From Elgaria multicarinata webbii (taxonomy: Eukaryota > Chordata > Lepidosauria > Squamata > Anguidae), in assembly GCF_023053635.1 (NCBI RefSeq), contig NC_086175.1:22732740-22796739 (forward strand): a stretch of 64,000 bases of DNA. Direction: 5' to 3'. The notes under the pieces were generated by a model. It saw only the letters and a list, made by a program, of their open reading frames with translations, was not told the origin of the DNA and did not search any database. The position numbers and the translations under genes were made by a program. Shown in pieces: positions 10,540-21,770 of this stretch. Positions within the stretch are counted from its first letter, which is position 1. Each line of letters begins with the position of its first letter.

Positions 10540-10830
10540 TTACGTGTATCCAGTGCAGAGGGAAAACTGATCTTTACATCTGCCATGCCTTCCGCTTTGC
10601 CATTTAGGTAGGCAGGCATTTTTGCCCATCTAGCGGAGGTGTCGGGAAGGGGCAGGGACAGAGGCTGGGGAGGTCTGAAGATAGGGCTTAAGCTATCCCC
10701 TCCCCTCCCCAACCACCAGCACACCCCGTTTCCCTTCCATCCAAGCTCAGCTTCCCTCTGAGGTTCTCTCCGTGCTGGCTCTGAAAGGGAGGAGAGCTCA
10801 GATTCCTACCCCATCCCATAAACTCAGTCA
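10540..10830 (+). repeat. Unclassified GC-rich repeat, copy 1
   Basis: Shares blocks with the reverse complement of 44330-44640: CAGAGGCTTA, GGGCATTTTxGxCCATCTAGC, GAGGTGTCGGG, GGCTGGG and GGTTCTCTCxGTGC. Order and spacing agree, so the two are copies of one family. No coding content. Confidence 0.55.
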
Positions 10831-10868
10831 ACCTAAATGTATGTCTGAAAAGGGCTAGGGATGGGTGA

Positions 10869-11105
10869 ATACATTCAAATCATCTGAAAAATCATCTGAC
10901 CCTGCAACGGATGTACTCAACCAGGGGGGATTACATTCGGGCGGCCAAGAAGCTGCGGAAGGACATCTACAGCTCCGAAGAACATAACGAGAGGCTGTTG
11001 CGCATGTACAACGTCCGCATCATGCGGGTGAAGCGGAACAGGATTTGGGGAGCAGGTGTGGGTGGGTGGGAGGTGAGCTGGCATGGCTGCTCTGTTCTCC
11101 GCAGG
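10869..11105 (+). other. Exon-like open frame of unknown identity
   Basis: The frame is open from a stop at 10866 and from ATG 10911 encodes a basic, helix-like, non-repetitive stretch ([20 protein letters not shown], then [15 protein letters not shown]). Composition and codon use look protein-like, unlike neighbouring shadow frames. It is followed by possible splice sites: GAGCAG|GTGTGG near 11055 and a pyrimidine-AG at about 11104. I do not recognise the protein. It could be a stray exon, a partial retrocopy or chance. Confidence 0.25.
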
Positions 11106-11252
11106 TGAACAGCACTGAGTTTACACACGCATATTTGGGCAGAACGATCTGCCCTGACCAAGGACCTCCTCCTGTGCCGTAGCTCCCATTTTCATCTCCC
11201 CATCCGGGTGCCTTATGGGTAGCACAAGGCAGCCATCTCCGGCTTTCTGTGT

Positions 11253-11572
11253 CTTGAAAGGTTGTCACACAGAGGAGGGCCAGGATCTCATCTCGATCAT
11301 CCCAGAGTGCAGGACACGAAATCAGGGGCTCACGTGACAGGAAGCTGGATTCCGGCTGGGCATCAGGGAAAACATCCTGACTATTAGAGCAGTACGACAA
11401 TGGAACCCATGACCTAGGGAGGTTGTGGGCTCTCCCACTCTAGAGGCTTTCAAGAGGCAGCTGGACAACCACCTGTCAGGGATACTTTAAGGTGGATTCC
11501 TGCATTGAGCAGGTGGTTGGACTCAATGGCCTTGTAGGCCCCTTCCAACTCAACTATTCTAGGATTCTATGA
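11253..11572 (+). mobile_element. CR1 LINE 3' fragment
   Basis: Matches the 3' end of the CR1 at 12068-12522 (CTTGAAAGGTTGTCACACAG, CCCAGAGTGCAGGACACG, GCAGTACGACAATGGAACC, TTGGACTCAATGGCCTTGTA) and ends AGGATTCTATGA. 5' truncated and decayed. Confidence 0.85.
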
Positions 11573-11724
11573 AATACACCTTAGCAATGGCAAATGCAGG
11601 GAAAGGGTGGTGGTGATGGTGGCAGTAATTCTGGATTAATTAGCTAGGAATAAAAGGGAGCAGCCTTTTAGGGATGGGGTGTGGGTGCTTGCCACTCCCT
11701 CGTAGGCATGGATGTGTTCACCCC

Positions 11725-12063
11725 TCTAAACTTGCAGCATAGGACAACCCAAATGATCAAGGGGCTGGAGCTACTCCCCTGGCAGGAAAAGTTACGATGG
11801 CTGAGGCTGTTGCTAGCTTTCAACACGGGCAAGTCCAGGGAGACATGAGAAGGGTCCTGAATTATGCCTGGCGTGAACGGAACGCGTAGGAGGAAGTTTT
11901 CTCCCTCTCTTCTAATGCAAGAGCCCAATAAGGTCATCCCATAAAGCTGATTGATGTGAGGGCAGATAAAAAGAAGGACTGCTTCACACCGTGCAGGGTT
12001 AAACTAGGGAGGAGGCTCCCATTGGGATGGCTTTAAAACAGGGCTTGGATAAATTCCTGGAGG
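11725..12063 (+). mobile_element. Older CR1/L3-like LINE fragment
   Basis: Contains AGGACAACCCAAATGATCAA and GGGGCTGGAG. These translate like the CR1 reverse transcriptase C-terminus (RTTQMIKGLE, PWQEKLRWL) but differ from the other CR1 copies here. It abuts the next CR1 at about 12064, which probably inserted into it. It belongs to a different, older subfamily. Confidence 0.65.
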
Positions 12064-12067
12064 AGAA

Positions 12068-12522
12068 GGCATGTTCAGAGGAGGGCAACCGGGATGATCA
12101 GGGGTCTGGAAACAAAGCCCTATGAAGAGAGACTGAAAGAACTGGGCATGTTTAGCATGGAGAAGAGAAGACTGAGGGGAGACATGATAGCACTCTTCAA
12201 ATACTTGAAAGGTTGTCACACAGAGGAAGGCCAGGATCTCTTCTCGATCATCCCAGAGTGCAGGACACGGAATAACGGGCTCAAGTTAAAGGAAGCCAGA
12301 TTCCGGCTGGACATCAGGAAAAACTTCCTGACTGTTAGAGCAGTACGACAATGGAACCAGTTACCTAGGGAGGTTGTGGGCTCTCCCACACCAGAGGCCT
12401 TCAAGAGGAGCTGGACAAGCATCTGTCGGGGATGCTTTAGGGTGGATTCCTGCATTGAGCAGGGGGTTGGACTCGATGGCCTTTTAGGCCCCTTCCAACT
12501 CTGCTATTCTATGATTCTATGA
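12068..12522 (+). mobile_element. CR1 LINE, ORF2 C-terminus and 3' end
   Basis: An open frame at 12094-12522 encodes the CR1 ORF2 C-terminus ([61 protein letters not shown]) without an internal stop. The element ends CTATTCTATGATTCTATGA. It is 5' truncated. The long uninterrupted frame suggests a fairly young insertion. Confidence 0.9.
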
Positions 12523-12817
12523 GGTGATTCCGTTTAAACCTGGATATTCATAAAATTGGGTTTGTTCCTTCTGAGGCAAACATAGCCAGTAAAACAGTGT
12601 AAACATTTTTTAAAAAAACATTTTCACAGGGTGAACAGCACTTGCAACTGCATTAGTTGGGGTTGGGTGGATGGAGTTCCACAAGTAGAACCAAATGCCA
12701 TCAACTGCATAGGTGTTGGGCAGCAAATGAGCGGAGGCTTGCTCTCCACCCCTCTCCTCGCTCCTGTGCTCACTGAAGTGCAATAGAGGAGAATGAGTTA
12801 CTTCTGAGTGGACATGC

Positions 12818-12990
12818 TAGGGTGACCACGTGGAAAGGAGGACAGGGCTCCTGTATGTTTAGCAGTTGCATTGAAAAGGGAATTCCAGCAATTGTCATTT
12901 GTACGCATGCAGCACCTGGTGAAATCCCCTCTTCATCACAACAGTTAAAGCTGCAGGAGCCCTGCCCTCTTGACCAGATCTCCAACTCCC
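12818..12990 (+). mobile_element. hAT-like MITE, partial (TAGGGTGACC end)
   Basis: Begins TAGGGTGACCACGTGGAAAG and follows the same order of blocks as 26787-27105 (GGACAGGGCTCCTGTAT, AAAAGGGAATT, GTCATTTGTA, CTTCATCACAACAGTTAAAG, GAGCCCTGCCCTCTT). It lacks the matching right terminus, so it is a 3' truncated copy. Confidence 0.7.
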
Positions 12991-14030
12991 CCTTTCAAGG
13001 TTGGAGTGACCTCAGCAGGGGGAAGCTTCAATATTCTATGGCCCCCCAAACAATTGCTCCCTAAATAGCAAGAGATTGTTATACATCAGTTTCTAAATAG
13101 AAATAGCCACAAACTGGAGAGCTTCGAGCTTCTAACATTTCTCTGGATTCGGCCATAGACTTTGAAAACCTGTGACATTTCACTTTCCACTGGGGGCTAA
13201 TCTACTCCTGCAGCCCTTTCATAAAGGAAGAGGCATGCTCCTGAAGGTTCCCCACTTCTGTGATCACCCCACACGGGGCACACACAACTAATCTTTCCCA
13301 CAATTAGAGGAGTGCCATTGGGGGAGCATGTGTGCCCCATCACGGTGGTTCCACACATGTATCAGTAGAAGTGGGCAGGGCTAGGCAGATGGCTACGGGA
13401 CACAGGATTTTTTAAAATTACTCGTTAGTAATGCGCAGGAGTGCAGACATGCAGCAACATTTGGGGGAATGGAACTCTGTCGAAGATGCGCCTCTGCACA
13501 GAGAAATGTTTGGATTTTTTAAAAAAACTCAGCAGTAAAACATGTCAATAACCATGCACATGCCCCTTGTAGCTAATTGGCTGTTTGCTGAGCCCGGAAT
13601 TCACGGCGAACAGCAACTACTTCACAAAGGGCCCCCACACCACTAATATTCTTCACAATGGAAGCAAGAGAGCCGGGAAAACCATGACAAAAGCAATCAG
13701 GAATATTCCAGTAAAAGTGAGAAGTGGAGCCAAAATCACCACAGGAGCAGGTGAACGTCATGTGACCCATTAGTGATGACTACAATACAGTCCTGCAATA
13801 AACGGCTGGTGTAGACTCCCCCTGGGATGCTGTTAATTAAACAGAACTAACTTTTCTGATGTGGACATCATGAGAAACTGTGGTTTAACAAGCCAGGATA
13901 GAAGTGTTCCAAGGGGGAAAGGAAGTGGAAGGGCAAGGAAGGAGTGTGCAGGCATATGGCTTGTTCCTGGTCCAATAAACATGGTTTATCAGCTCAAGAT
14001 AGTAGGCCAATAACAGAGGAGTATGAGTCA
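12991..14030. other. No gene recognised
   Basis: Mixed sequence. A frame at 13585-13773 and its reverse partner look like chance. No repeat family I can name, apart from a TGGTGTAGACTCCCCC fragment near 13809 resembling DNA-element ends elsewhere in the window. Confidence 0.45.
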
Positions 14031-14395
14031 TTTATTTATTAAGGTTGCCTTTCCATCTCCAGTATGAAGGGCTCCAGGTGGTTCACTACATAGAAAAGCA
14101 CTAAGAACAATAACTCAATGTATTAAACAAGAAGAAATACAAAGATAAAAAATACAGAACAAAAATAAGAAAAGAGTAAAATTAATATATTATTTATTTA
14201 TTTATTACATTTCTATACCGCCCAATAGCTGGAGCTCTCTGGGCGGTTCACAAAAATTAAAAACATTCAAAGTATAAAACAACAGTATAAAACCATAATA
14301 TAAAATACAATATAAAAGCTCAACCAGATAAAAACAGCAGCAATGCAATATTACAAATTTAAAACACCAAGTTAAAATTTATTTATAGAAAATAT
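14031..14395 (-). mobile_element. Two L2-type LINE 3' tails, minus strand
   Basis: The segment 14190-14395 reads on the minus strand as the tail seen at 36003-36465: GAACCGCCCAGAGAGCTCC, then ATTGGGCGGTAT and an (AATAA)n end. The segment 14031-14188 begins with TTTATTTATTAAGG and has an analogous but different tail (GAACCACCTGGAGCCCTTC on the minus strand). Both are short 3' remnants. Confidence 0.7.
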
Positions 14396-15072
14396 AGAAA
14401 AGGGCCAAGTTGAAAATAAAGGAAAATATATCCAGCAGACAAATTAAAAGTACGCCAGAAAATAAATATCTACAATGCATATCTGCGAATTGGCATTATA
14501 ACACAAATGATTATTGAGGACTAAACTTGTCCAAATGTGACAAGCTTTTATTGGCCTGAACAGGAACCAAATCAGGACAATTTCAGTCGTAACAAATCTA
14601 AACTGCAACAGAACCACCACCTTAATGGTTTCGACTCCCTGAGAAAAGCAATGGGAGAATGCTGAGCACAAGTGCATCATGTAGTAGTTTGCAATCTGTG
14701 TTTCTGGAACCTCCAAGGGTGAGTTGAAAGGCGCTTATCTTTCCCGGTCTCATTTTGAGGCTCTATGTTTCCACAACAGCCGCTATCTCTACTACCAAAA
14801 ACAGACCCCAGGGAATGGAATCTCAGCAACATGGATACTATCAGCAAGTTATTAGAGAGAGAGAAATAAAATCTCAGTTTCAGGTTTGGGGGTGGGGGGG
14901 GAGAAGAGATGGGATTTCCTGAGCATTTAGAACTTGGAAAACTGCAGTACAACACAGTTAAACTGGGTTTGAAGTGGCTTCTTTTGCAATTGTGAGAAGC
15001 AGAAAGCAAATGAAAGCTCAGGCTTCTAGCATTCCAATAAGAGTTTTCTAGTAGCACAAAAAGAGACCAAAC
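14396..15072. other. No gene recognised
   Basis: Unique-looking sequence with a G-run near 14889-14903. Frames on the minus strand show no motif. Confidence 0.45.
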
Positions 15073-15211
15073 ATGCAGTCCTATGCATGTTTAGGCAGGA
15101 AAAAAGAGCTACAAGTCCCACCATGCTCCAACCAGTATGGTATGCTGGCGCATGCTGGGTGTTGTAGGCCTTTCCTCCCCCTGCCCCATCTAAATAAGTA
15201 TAGGATTGCAC
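15073..15211. mobile_element. Palindromic MITE-like repeat
   Basis: GCAGTCCTATGCATGTTTA at the left pairs with TAAGTATAGGATTGCA at the right. Internally, CTACAAGTCCCACCATGC pairs with GCATGCTGGGTGTTGTAGG. About 139 bp. Confidence 0.6.
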
Positions 15212-15453
15212 TCTTAAGGACCATATGTAGTCCATGGGCCGGAGGTTGCTCTTATCCCACAGTTCTCGAAGTGTGGGATTAGGAGGTTCAGGGCAGTTGC
15301 TAGCAGAGCTGTGAGGCACTTCCTAACTCTTCAGATCAAAGTTTGTGTAGCAGATGTCTGAAATGTAGACCCAATCAATGCATGGAAGGGTGATCCCAGC
15401 ATCAGTCCCTGTTCCTGATCTCCCCATGTAGATTTGCAGCCTGTGCACAGATA

Positions 15454-15593
15454 GGCCCTTGCTACACCTAAGGATTATCCCAGGAAAATGGAGGGATCGT
15501 CCCTGCCTGCTCCCGGGATCCCCTGTGTATCATTTGGATGCACAGGAACAATCCAGGGATGATCCCGGGGAAAAGGCAGGTGTAGAAACGGCC
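15454..15593. mobile_element. Harbinger-like MITE (GGCCnTTGCTA...), ATA duplication
   Basis: Left GGCCCTTGCTACACCTAAGG and right GGTGTAGAAACGGCC. ATA is duplicated at 15451-15453 and 15594-15596. The core CTGTGTATCATTTGGATGCACAG is itself palindromic and recurs in the copies at 28409, 31543 and 52607. The 3 bp duplication fits PIF/Harbinger. No coding content. Confidence 0.65.
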
Positions 15594-15761
15594 ATAGTAT
15601 TCATACAAGGTCCAATCTCTGTATGGAGAGCAGGGGCAAGGTCTTGCCATATGTCAACTGTACCTAGTTCAGTATGTCTGCATAGGACATGTGCCTCTTG
15701 TGAGGGAGAGGACCGTGATATAGAGTACTAAACCATCCATTCCTGAGCCAAAAAGACCACC

Positions 15762-16003
15762 AGAGAGCCAATGTGATGTAGTGGTTAGATTGTTGGACTG
15801 AGACTTGGGAAATTCAGGTTCTAGTCCCCACTCAGCTATGAAGCTCATTGAGCGAATTTAGGCCAGTCACTGACTCTCAGCCTGACCTACCTCACAGGGC
15901 TGCAGTGAGAATAAAATGAAGTAGAGAACGATGGGGGAGGAGGAGGATTGCCTTGGGCTCTTGAAGGAATGGTGGGATATACATGTAACGAATAAATAAT
16001 AAA
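15762..16003 (+). mobile_element. Sauria SINE, diverged copy
   Basis: Recognisable blocks: GATGTAGTGGTTAGATTGTTGG, GGTTCTAGTCCCCACTCAGC, GGCCAGTCACTGACTCTCAG, CCTACCTCACAGGGCTG and a GGTGGGATATACATG tail with an A/T-rich end. More diverged than the copies at 55 and 25147. Confidence 0.8.
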
Positions 16004-16356
16004 TCAGCTAGTTCCCCACCTTCGCATACTGCCCATCTCTCTGCAGTATTGTCCCGCCTCACCAGTTCATAGTGCACTGCAAAGCAACAGGCCTGCCACG
16101 GTAAAGTGCTTTAAGCTCCCTCCAGGTGAGTCATACAAGTGAGCCATGGCAGACATTGCAGTGGAAGACAATCGCTCACCCGTTGCCTGATGGGCCAAAG
16201 CCAATCTGATTTGGCATGGGGGGTTACCCAATAGGGCAGCCTTCGCAACTGGCAATATGGCAACTGGCAGGGCCCAGAGCAGTTACTGGTCCACTGAGCT
16301 TTCCCAAGGACAACTTCATCGGAGTGTAACTTTGCTTTGGATGCGTTGGTGACAAA

Positions 16357-17298
16357 GGCCGTTGCCAGACCAGGCGTTAGCCCGGTGTGAGGCCCGGTCT
16401 CCCTCCTGTGCATCCAGATGATGCACAGGGGATTCCGGGGTCAGGCCGGGCTAAAGCCTCCCTTAACCCAGCATAAGTGGATTCGCTTATAGCCCGGTTT
16501 TTCCGCAGCCCCGGCCTGAGGCAGGTCTAGTAGGGTCCGTGGCTTTTTCCAGCTGCTCGCTTACTCGCGAGGAGCCAGGAGAAGCTATGGACTGGGCACA
16601 GCGCTCATAGGAGCGCTGTGCCCATCGGGCCAGGGGGGGATCACAGAGGGGGAGATAGGGGCCGGGGGGAAGGCCGGACCCGGCAGGAGAGAGGGTGGGG
16701 GAGAAGGACGGGCACGGGCATGGCGGACAGGGGATGGGGGAGAAGAGCGGGCATCGGGGACGGGGGGCGGGGGGGAGAAGAGCAGGCATCGGGGACGGGG
16801 GGCGGGGGGAGAAGAGCGGGCGACGGGGGGAGAAGAGCGGGCATGGCAGACGGGGGCGGGGGGAGAAGAGCGGGCATGGTGGACGGGGGTGGTGGGAGAA
16901 GAGCAGGCATCGGGCACGGGCATGGCAAGTGGGCGGGGGAAGAAGGACGGGGGACAGCATCGAGGATGGCGGATGGGGGGAAAGAAGGATGGGAGACAAG
17001 GCATCGGGCATGGGGGGAGGACGGGCGAGCGGGCGGGCGGGGGAGCATCAGGAATTGTGGGGGGATCAGGGGCAGGGGGAGCAAGGGGGCTTTATTTTTT
17101 AAAAAAAATCACTTACCTTCTCCGGCAGTGCGCTCCTGCGCACATGGCCCTTTAACTGGTAAACAAAATGGCGGACGCGACGGGGCTTCCCCTTGCCCTG
17201 TCGCGTCTTACGTGTGGAAAAGGGCGACAGCGTGCGCTAGCTGTAGCATGCCGTCGCCCCGACTCCCGGCCGGATTATCCAGCAGGTCTAGCAAGGCC
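16357..17298. mobile_element. GC-rich non-autonomous DNA element with internal minisatellite
   Basis: Left GGCCGTTGCCAGACC and right GGTCTAGCAAGGCC (reverse complement GGCCTTGCTAGACC) are imperfect TIRs of the same type as 15454 and 28409. CTGTGCATCCAGATGATGCACAGG near 16408 matches the family core. The body is strongly GC-rich, with a G-rich tandem repeat at 16688-16990 and CpG-rich ends. No target duplication is visible. Long open frames here on both strands are products of the low-complexity repeat, not genes. Confidence 0.6.
16688..16990 (+). repeat. G-rich minisatellite
   Basis: Tandem units of about 28-36 bp built on GGGGAGAAGAGCGGGCATCG plus a variable G-run. Many G-tracts of 4-7 in series on this strand would allow G-quadruplex formation. 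Unit length and spacer vary between copies. Confidence 0.8.
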
Positions 17299-17698
17299 CG
17301 AAGACAGCAGGCAATGGGAACAGCACTGACTATCAAAGCAAGCAACATCCACCACCTTGCAACAAAGAGCCATTTCCTTTGGCTGCCCTCCACCTCCTTA
17401 ATGGCAACACCAGTGTATGGAAACGTATCCTTGATTTCTTTTCCAAATACAGTCTACCCTGTTCGCCTGCTTGAATAAGCATTTTATAGCACATGCTTTA
17501 TTTCCGATTACCATGAGATGGCAGCAAAGAAACATCACAGGAAGCTCAAGGGAAATGTCAACCCAGTGTGCAGCCACTGTAAAGAAAGCAAACTCCATGT
17601 TAAGCATTATTAGAAAAAGTATTGAGAATAAGACTGCCAGTATCATACTGACTTTATAAGCATCTATGGTGCAACCACGCTTATACACCTACACCTGC

Positions 17699-18026
17699 AC
17701 TACAAAAGCGGTATGAAAGCGGTATATAAAAGGCAGGAACCACACGACTGCTTTATAGCAGTACTGGAGTGCACTGCAGGATCTAGACTACTGCTTTATA
17801 GTGGTACAGAAGTGCACTGACAACTGTTGGGGCCCATTGACACGTCCACACCAAGCAGGATAGAACACTATGAAAGCATTATATGGTATGTGTCAAGGGC
17901 CCCAACAGTTGTCAGTGCACTTCATTACCACTCTAAAAGCAGTAGTGTAGATCCTGCAGTGCACTTCAATACTACTATAAAGTAGTAGTGTGGCTCCTGC
18001 CTTTTATATACCGCTTTCATAGTGGA
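17699..18026. mobile_element. Large nested palindromic MITE
   Basis: Three levels of inverted repeats share one centre. Outer: AAAGCGGTATATAAAAGGCAGG with CCTGCCTTTTATATACCGC. Middle: GCAGGATCTAGACTACTGC with GCAGTAGTGTAGATCCTGC. Inner: GACAACTGTTGGGGCCC with GGGCCCCAACAGTTGTC. It is related to 6484-6632 by the central motif and the GTAGATCC ends. Confidence 0.7.
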
Positions 18027-18199
18027 ATATCTTGCTTGGTGCAGATGAGCCCTTAGAATATTGTGTACAATTCTGGTCACTACACCTGAAAAAAGATATC
18101 CTGAAGTCTAGAATGGATTTACAGCCCCAATAAAATTGGAACCAACAGCCTCCACTGGTAACACGACAGGATGCATTACTAAATACCTTCTTCAACAGA

Positions 18200-18478
18200 G
18201 CTGGGCCAGATCTACACCGGTGGGGGATCTACACTACTGCTTTAAAGCGCTTTGTAACAGTTTTGACAACTGTTGGGGCCCAGGACACACTGCACATACA
18301 GTTTTCAAAACGTTTTCAAAGTGCTTTAAAGCACTTTAAAAGCAATAGTGTAGATCCCACCCCCAAGCAGGATAAAGCACTATGAAAACGTTTTGAAAAC
18401 TGTATATGCAGTGTGTCCTGGGCCCCAACAGTTGTCGAAACTGTTATAAACCATTTTAAAGCAGTAGTGTAGATCCTG
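18200..18478. mobile_element. MITE inserted within a related MITE
   Basis: An outer element begins GGGCCAGATCTACACCGG (18204) and ends GTGTAGATCCTGCCC. A second element of the same family (GTGGGGGATCTACACTACTGC to GTGTAGATCCCACCCCC) occupies about 18219-18363 and interrupts it just before AAGCAGGATAAAGCACTATG. Both carry the CAACTGTTGGGGCCC core. Confidence 0.6.
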
Positions 18479-18489
18479 CCCTGCTCTAG

Positions 18490-18685
18490 GAAGAACATAG
18501 GGAGCTGCCTTCCACCGAACCAAATCATTGTCCCTTCTGTCATCGACACTGAGTGGCCATGGCTCTCCACTGCTGGGTTTCAGACAGGGGGTCTTTCCCA
18601 GTCCTACCTGGAGATGCTGAGGATTGAACCGTGGACCTTCTGCATACAACGCATGTGCTCTGCCACTGAGGGACGACCCTTCCCT
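18490..18685 (-). mobile_element. tRNA-derived SINE, minus strand
   Basis: On the minus strand: CCTCAGTGGCAGAGCACATG, TGTATGCAGAAGGTCCACGG, TTCAATCCTCAGCATCTCC (B-box-like), CAGGTAGGACTGGGAAAGAC, and an end resembling GGCAGCTCCCTATGTTC. The same family is on the + strand at 36965-37130. Distinct from the Sauria SINE. I do not assign a Repbase name. Confidence 0.75.
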
Positions 18686-18699
18686 GACTATTCCTGGTA

Positions 18700-20134
18700 T
18701 GATAAACAAATACTCAATGCTCAGCTTTTTATGATCTTTTCCCAACATGGTTGAGAGACTAAGGGTAGATGTGCAGCTTGGATTACGGCTCCACTTGGAT
18801 GTCAGCTCCATTGAACTCGGTGGGACTTACTTCTGAGTAAACATGCATTGGATCGGGCTACAAGAGCCTTAAGAACATCGATTCAGAGCAATTAGGAATG
18901 CAACTTTCCTGGCCAGCTTTTATAGCTGTGGATTTCAACTGCAAATTGATATGCAGGCATTAGCAGGTGAAACATTTCACACCTGGAAATAAATGTATCC
19001 CCAATCAAGCTGCTTTTGAAGATGCAATAGAAAAGTTGGCAACCAAATATTTTTACATACCGGTATCGCACTGGCTAACTACTACCCAATATAATACGAT
19101 AGTAAATTAGTAGTGACTTAAATTGTTCTCATAAGGCAAGCAATTTTCTGCAACCTGGAATCTATTAAGTCTAGGGCAAGTCCCATGTCGCCAAGGGTGC
19201 TAATAGTCTGAGAATGATTGAAAAATATGTTTGCCCATTTCCCTTGCAAATGGAACAACTGTACACTTTTAAAATAAATGCACTTCAAATAAACCAGGAA
19301 AGGCAAAAACATGAAAAGATGTTCTTTTAAAAATATCACTTTTGTCTTCTTTCTAGTGGCTTGTCTCTTGTTTTTCCTCTCTCGTCTCCCTCTGGTGTCC
19401 TTTCAGCTCTTTCTCATCAGATTCTCTTCCTCTTCCTCCTCTAACTATCATCAACTAACTTTTCTTCAGCCCCTTTCCCAACATTCTGTGGCTGTCCTTC
19501 CATTGGCCCGGCACTCCAAGAGCTCGCAAGATAAGCATTACATGCACAGCGTGGGGCATATGCATTAATCTTCCCCTTTTGCCTCATCCCTCTCCCTTCC
19601 CAAGCTGCCCAAAGCTCAAACTCTGAACTTCTTCAAACTTACAAAATTTTCTACACATCTACATTGCTCAGGCTTCAATTTAAAACAAAAATGAGCAAAC
19701 TTGATCTGGTAGATCTCTGGTAATAAGCCTTACGCTACTGTACTTTTATATATGATTAAAGCTGCAATCCTAGCTGTACTTTTTGGGAGTAATTTCTATT
19801 GAGATCAGTGAGATCTTCTTCCAAGTAAACATACGTAGGACTAGATATAACATTAACATGTCATTAGCTGCTGTTTCTTAATAGCAGGCCTGCTTTTCAT
19901 CAAGACCATGGTGCACAGGAAGGAGGTATTTAATACTTTATCTTCTGCTGCAGGCCTAATGAAATCTCCACACACCCCTGGCTGCTATTAGCCCTGGGAG
20001 GCTAATAGCAACCCCTGGCTGCTATTAGCTCTGTCAACAATGGGAGCTGCCCTCCTGGGGCTAAGAGCAGCCTTGATGGAGGGGACACATGGCAGGTGCG
20101 TAAAGGTTCAATCCCCTCGCACATCAAATTTGAC
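18700..20134. other. No gene recognised
   Basis: Contains two remnants of the CATTGAACTC...TTCTGAGTAAAC palindromic motif (about 18800-18855 and 19765-19850). Alternating copies of GGCTGCTATTAGC and its inverse occur at about 19980-20032. No coding signal. Confidence 0.45.
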
Positions 20135-20275
20135 ATCACGTCTACTTTGGTCCTGACGATAACACTGTGTGCATCTAATGAAATCAACACATGTCTATGA
20201 AAACTTAATGCCATAATAACTCTTAGTCCTAAAGATGCCACAAGACTCTTTGTTGTTTTTGTGGCAACAGGCAAT
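20135..20275 (+). repeat. Interspersed repeat (GATGCCACAAGACTC motif)
   Basis: Reads GTGTGCATCTAATGAAATCA, then ATGCCATAATAACTCTTAGTC, CTAAAGATGCCACAAGACTC and GTTGTTTTTGTGGCAACA. It matches the minus-strand fragment at 10198-10262. Class uncertain. Confidence 0.5.
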
Positions 20276-21770
20276 CCACTGCCTACCCTTCGGAAAGTTG
20301 CTTCAACTCCTATTATTACCTTTACTCAAGTTTTTCTTTCCTTAGACATTCACACACTAAGACGTTATGTTCTTGTTAGAACAGATCATGTTTTAACAAG
20401 AGATTCCCAGAGTGCTGCATTTCTACGAAAGGTAACTCATTTGGCAATTATGCAACCAGCAATCAGAGAATTTTCTACCATAACAACGTAGGTGATGGTT
20501 GTTAGTCACCTAATTAAGCAATCAGCTGCAATGTAGAGGGCGCTTAGGCAAGAACCAGCATTAATTGGAGGCTAACGAGAGAGATATTGGCTTTCTGGGT
20601 TTTTTAATGTACTAAGGTAGGTATTTGCATTAATCAGGGGTGTGCGTGCTGTAATCAGGTTTTTTTAAAACATCTAGCATTCTAAAAGACATTTTGGATT
20701 TAATCAGGATGTTTTAAATTATAGTTGTTATTTCCCCCCACCCATAGGAAACCTGCGATTTCAGCTTTTTGCTCCTCCCATAAATAACAAGAGGAAATGC
20801 ATAACAAAGCAGCCAGCATCTTCTCAAAGAAAGGATGGTGATATACACTCATCTTTCAGCCATTCCAGGGCCTTGGCTGCCTGTTGCCTCTCTCTTTGCC
20901 CTCATATCCCAGTAGATACCTGCTGATGACCTTCACTCCAACTCTGTCATATTCAGTAACTTGAAAAATCCTGTCTTACACTCTTAAACCCCTCTACTCA
21001 TTTCCCCTGGTTTATGTATTACATTTATATCCTTCCTTCCAAGGGTCTCAAGTCAGTTTACATGGATCCCACCCACTAAACCATCATCACAATAACTCTG
21101 TGAAGTAGGTAGAGATGTACGGATTTTGTTAAGCACCTTCCGTCTGGGTTTTGCAGATTGTCAGGCGCCTTTCATTCCATCATCTGCTCACTGATGGAAT
21201 CACATTTTTTTAAACCAGAATTTCGTTCTACTTACACATATTCCTCTTAGTGCATTTTCACTAATACACTAATGCGAAATAGTGCAAATCCCCCACCTAC
21301 CCCACCCCAAGAATGAAAAACAGTCCACGAGTCCATGGAATCCACAGGACTTGGAAAAAGGTGATCTGCTGCAAACTCCAGTCAGATTCCTAGCAAACTT
21401 CTTTCAATCCATTACGGATGTCTCCAGCATCCCTAAAAGTAAGTTAGGCTGAGGCAAAAGTCATATTCAGGCAACTGACTTTTGCGTTTCAAGAATACGC
21501 AACGGGAGAAAAGCAGGGATGAGCATGTTGGGTCCAGCACCGCTATCTCCGTTTCCATCGCCCCGTGCAACTTGATGAGATGCAGAAGACATGCCTTCAC
21601 ATTATGTAGGACAATGCAGGCAGCCCTCAATGGGCCGAGGCAGAGCTGGAGTGCTCCTCCTTGCCCCTCCCCTCCCATGTGTTCTGATTAAACACAGAAG
21701 ACAAACACCTGAACGGGATTTGGTAGCCACCAGTTGTCCACCTCTGCTCTAATCATTACACCACACTAGG
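20276..21770. other. No gene recognised
   Basis: Unique-looking sequence; open frames short and unconvincing. A diverged LINE-tail-like TTTATGTATTACATTTATAT occurs near 21011. Confidence 0.4.

Noticed and set aside
16487-17478. Several long overlapping open frames on both strands (up to 286 codons)
   Set aside because: They are Pro/Ser- or Gly/Arg-rich readings of a G-rich minisatellite inside a DNA element. Open length follows from base composition, not selection.
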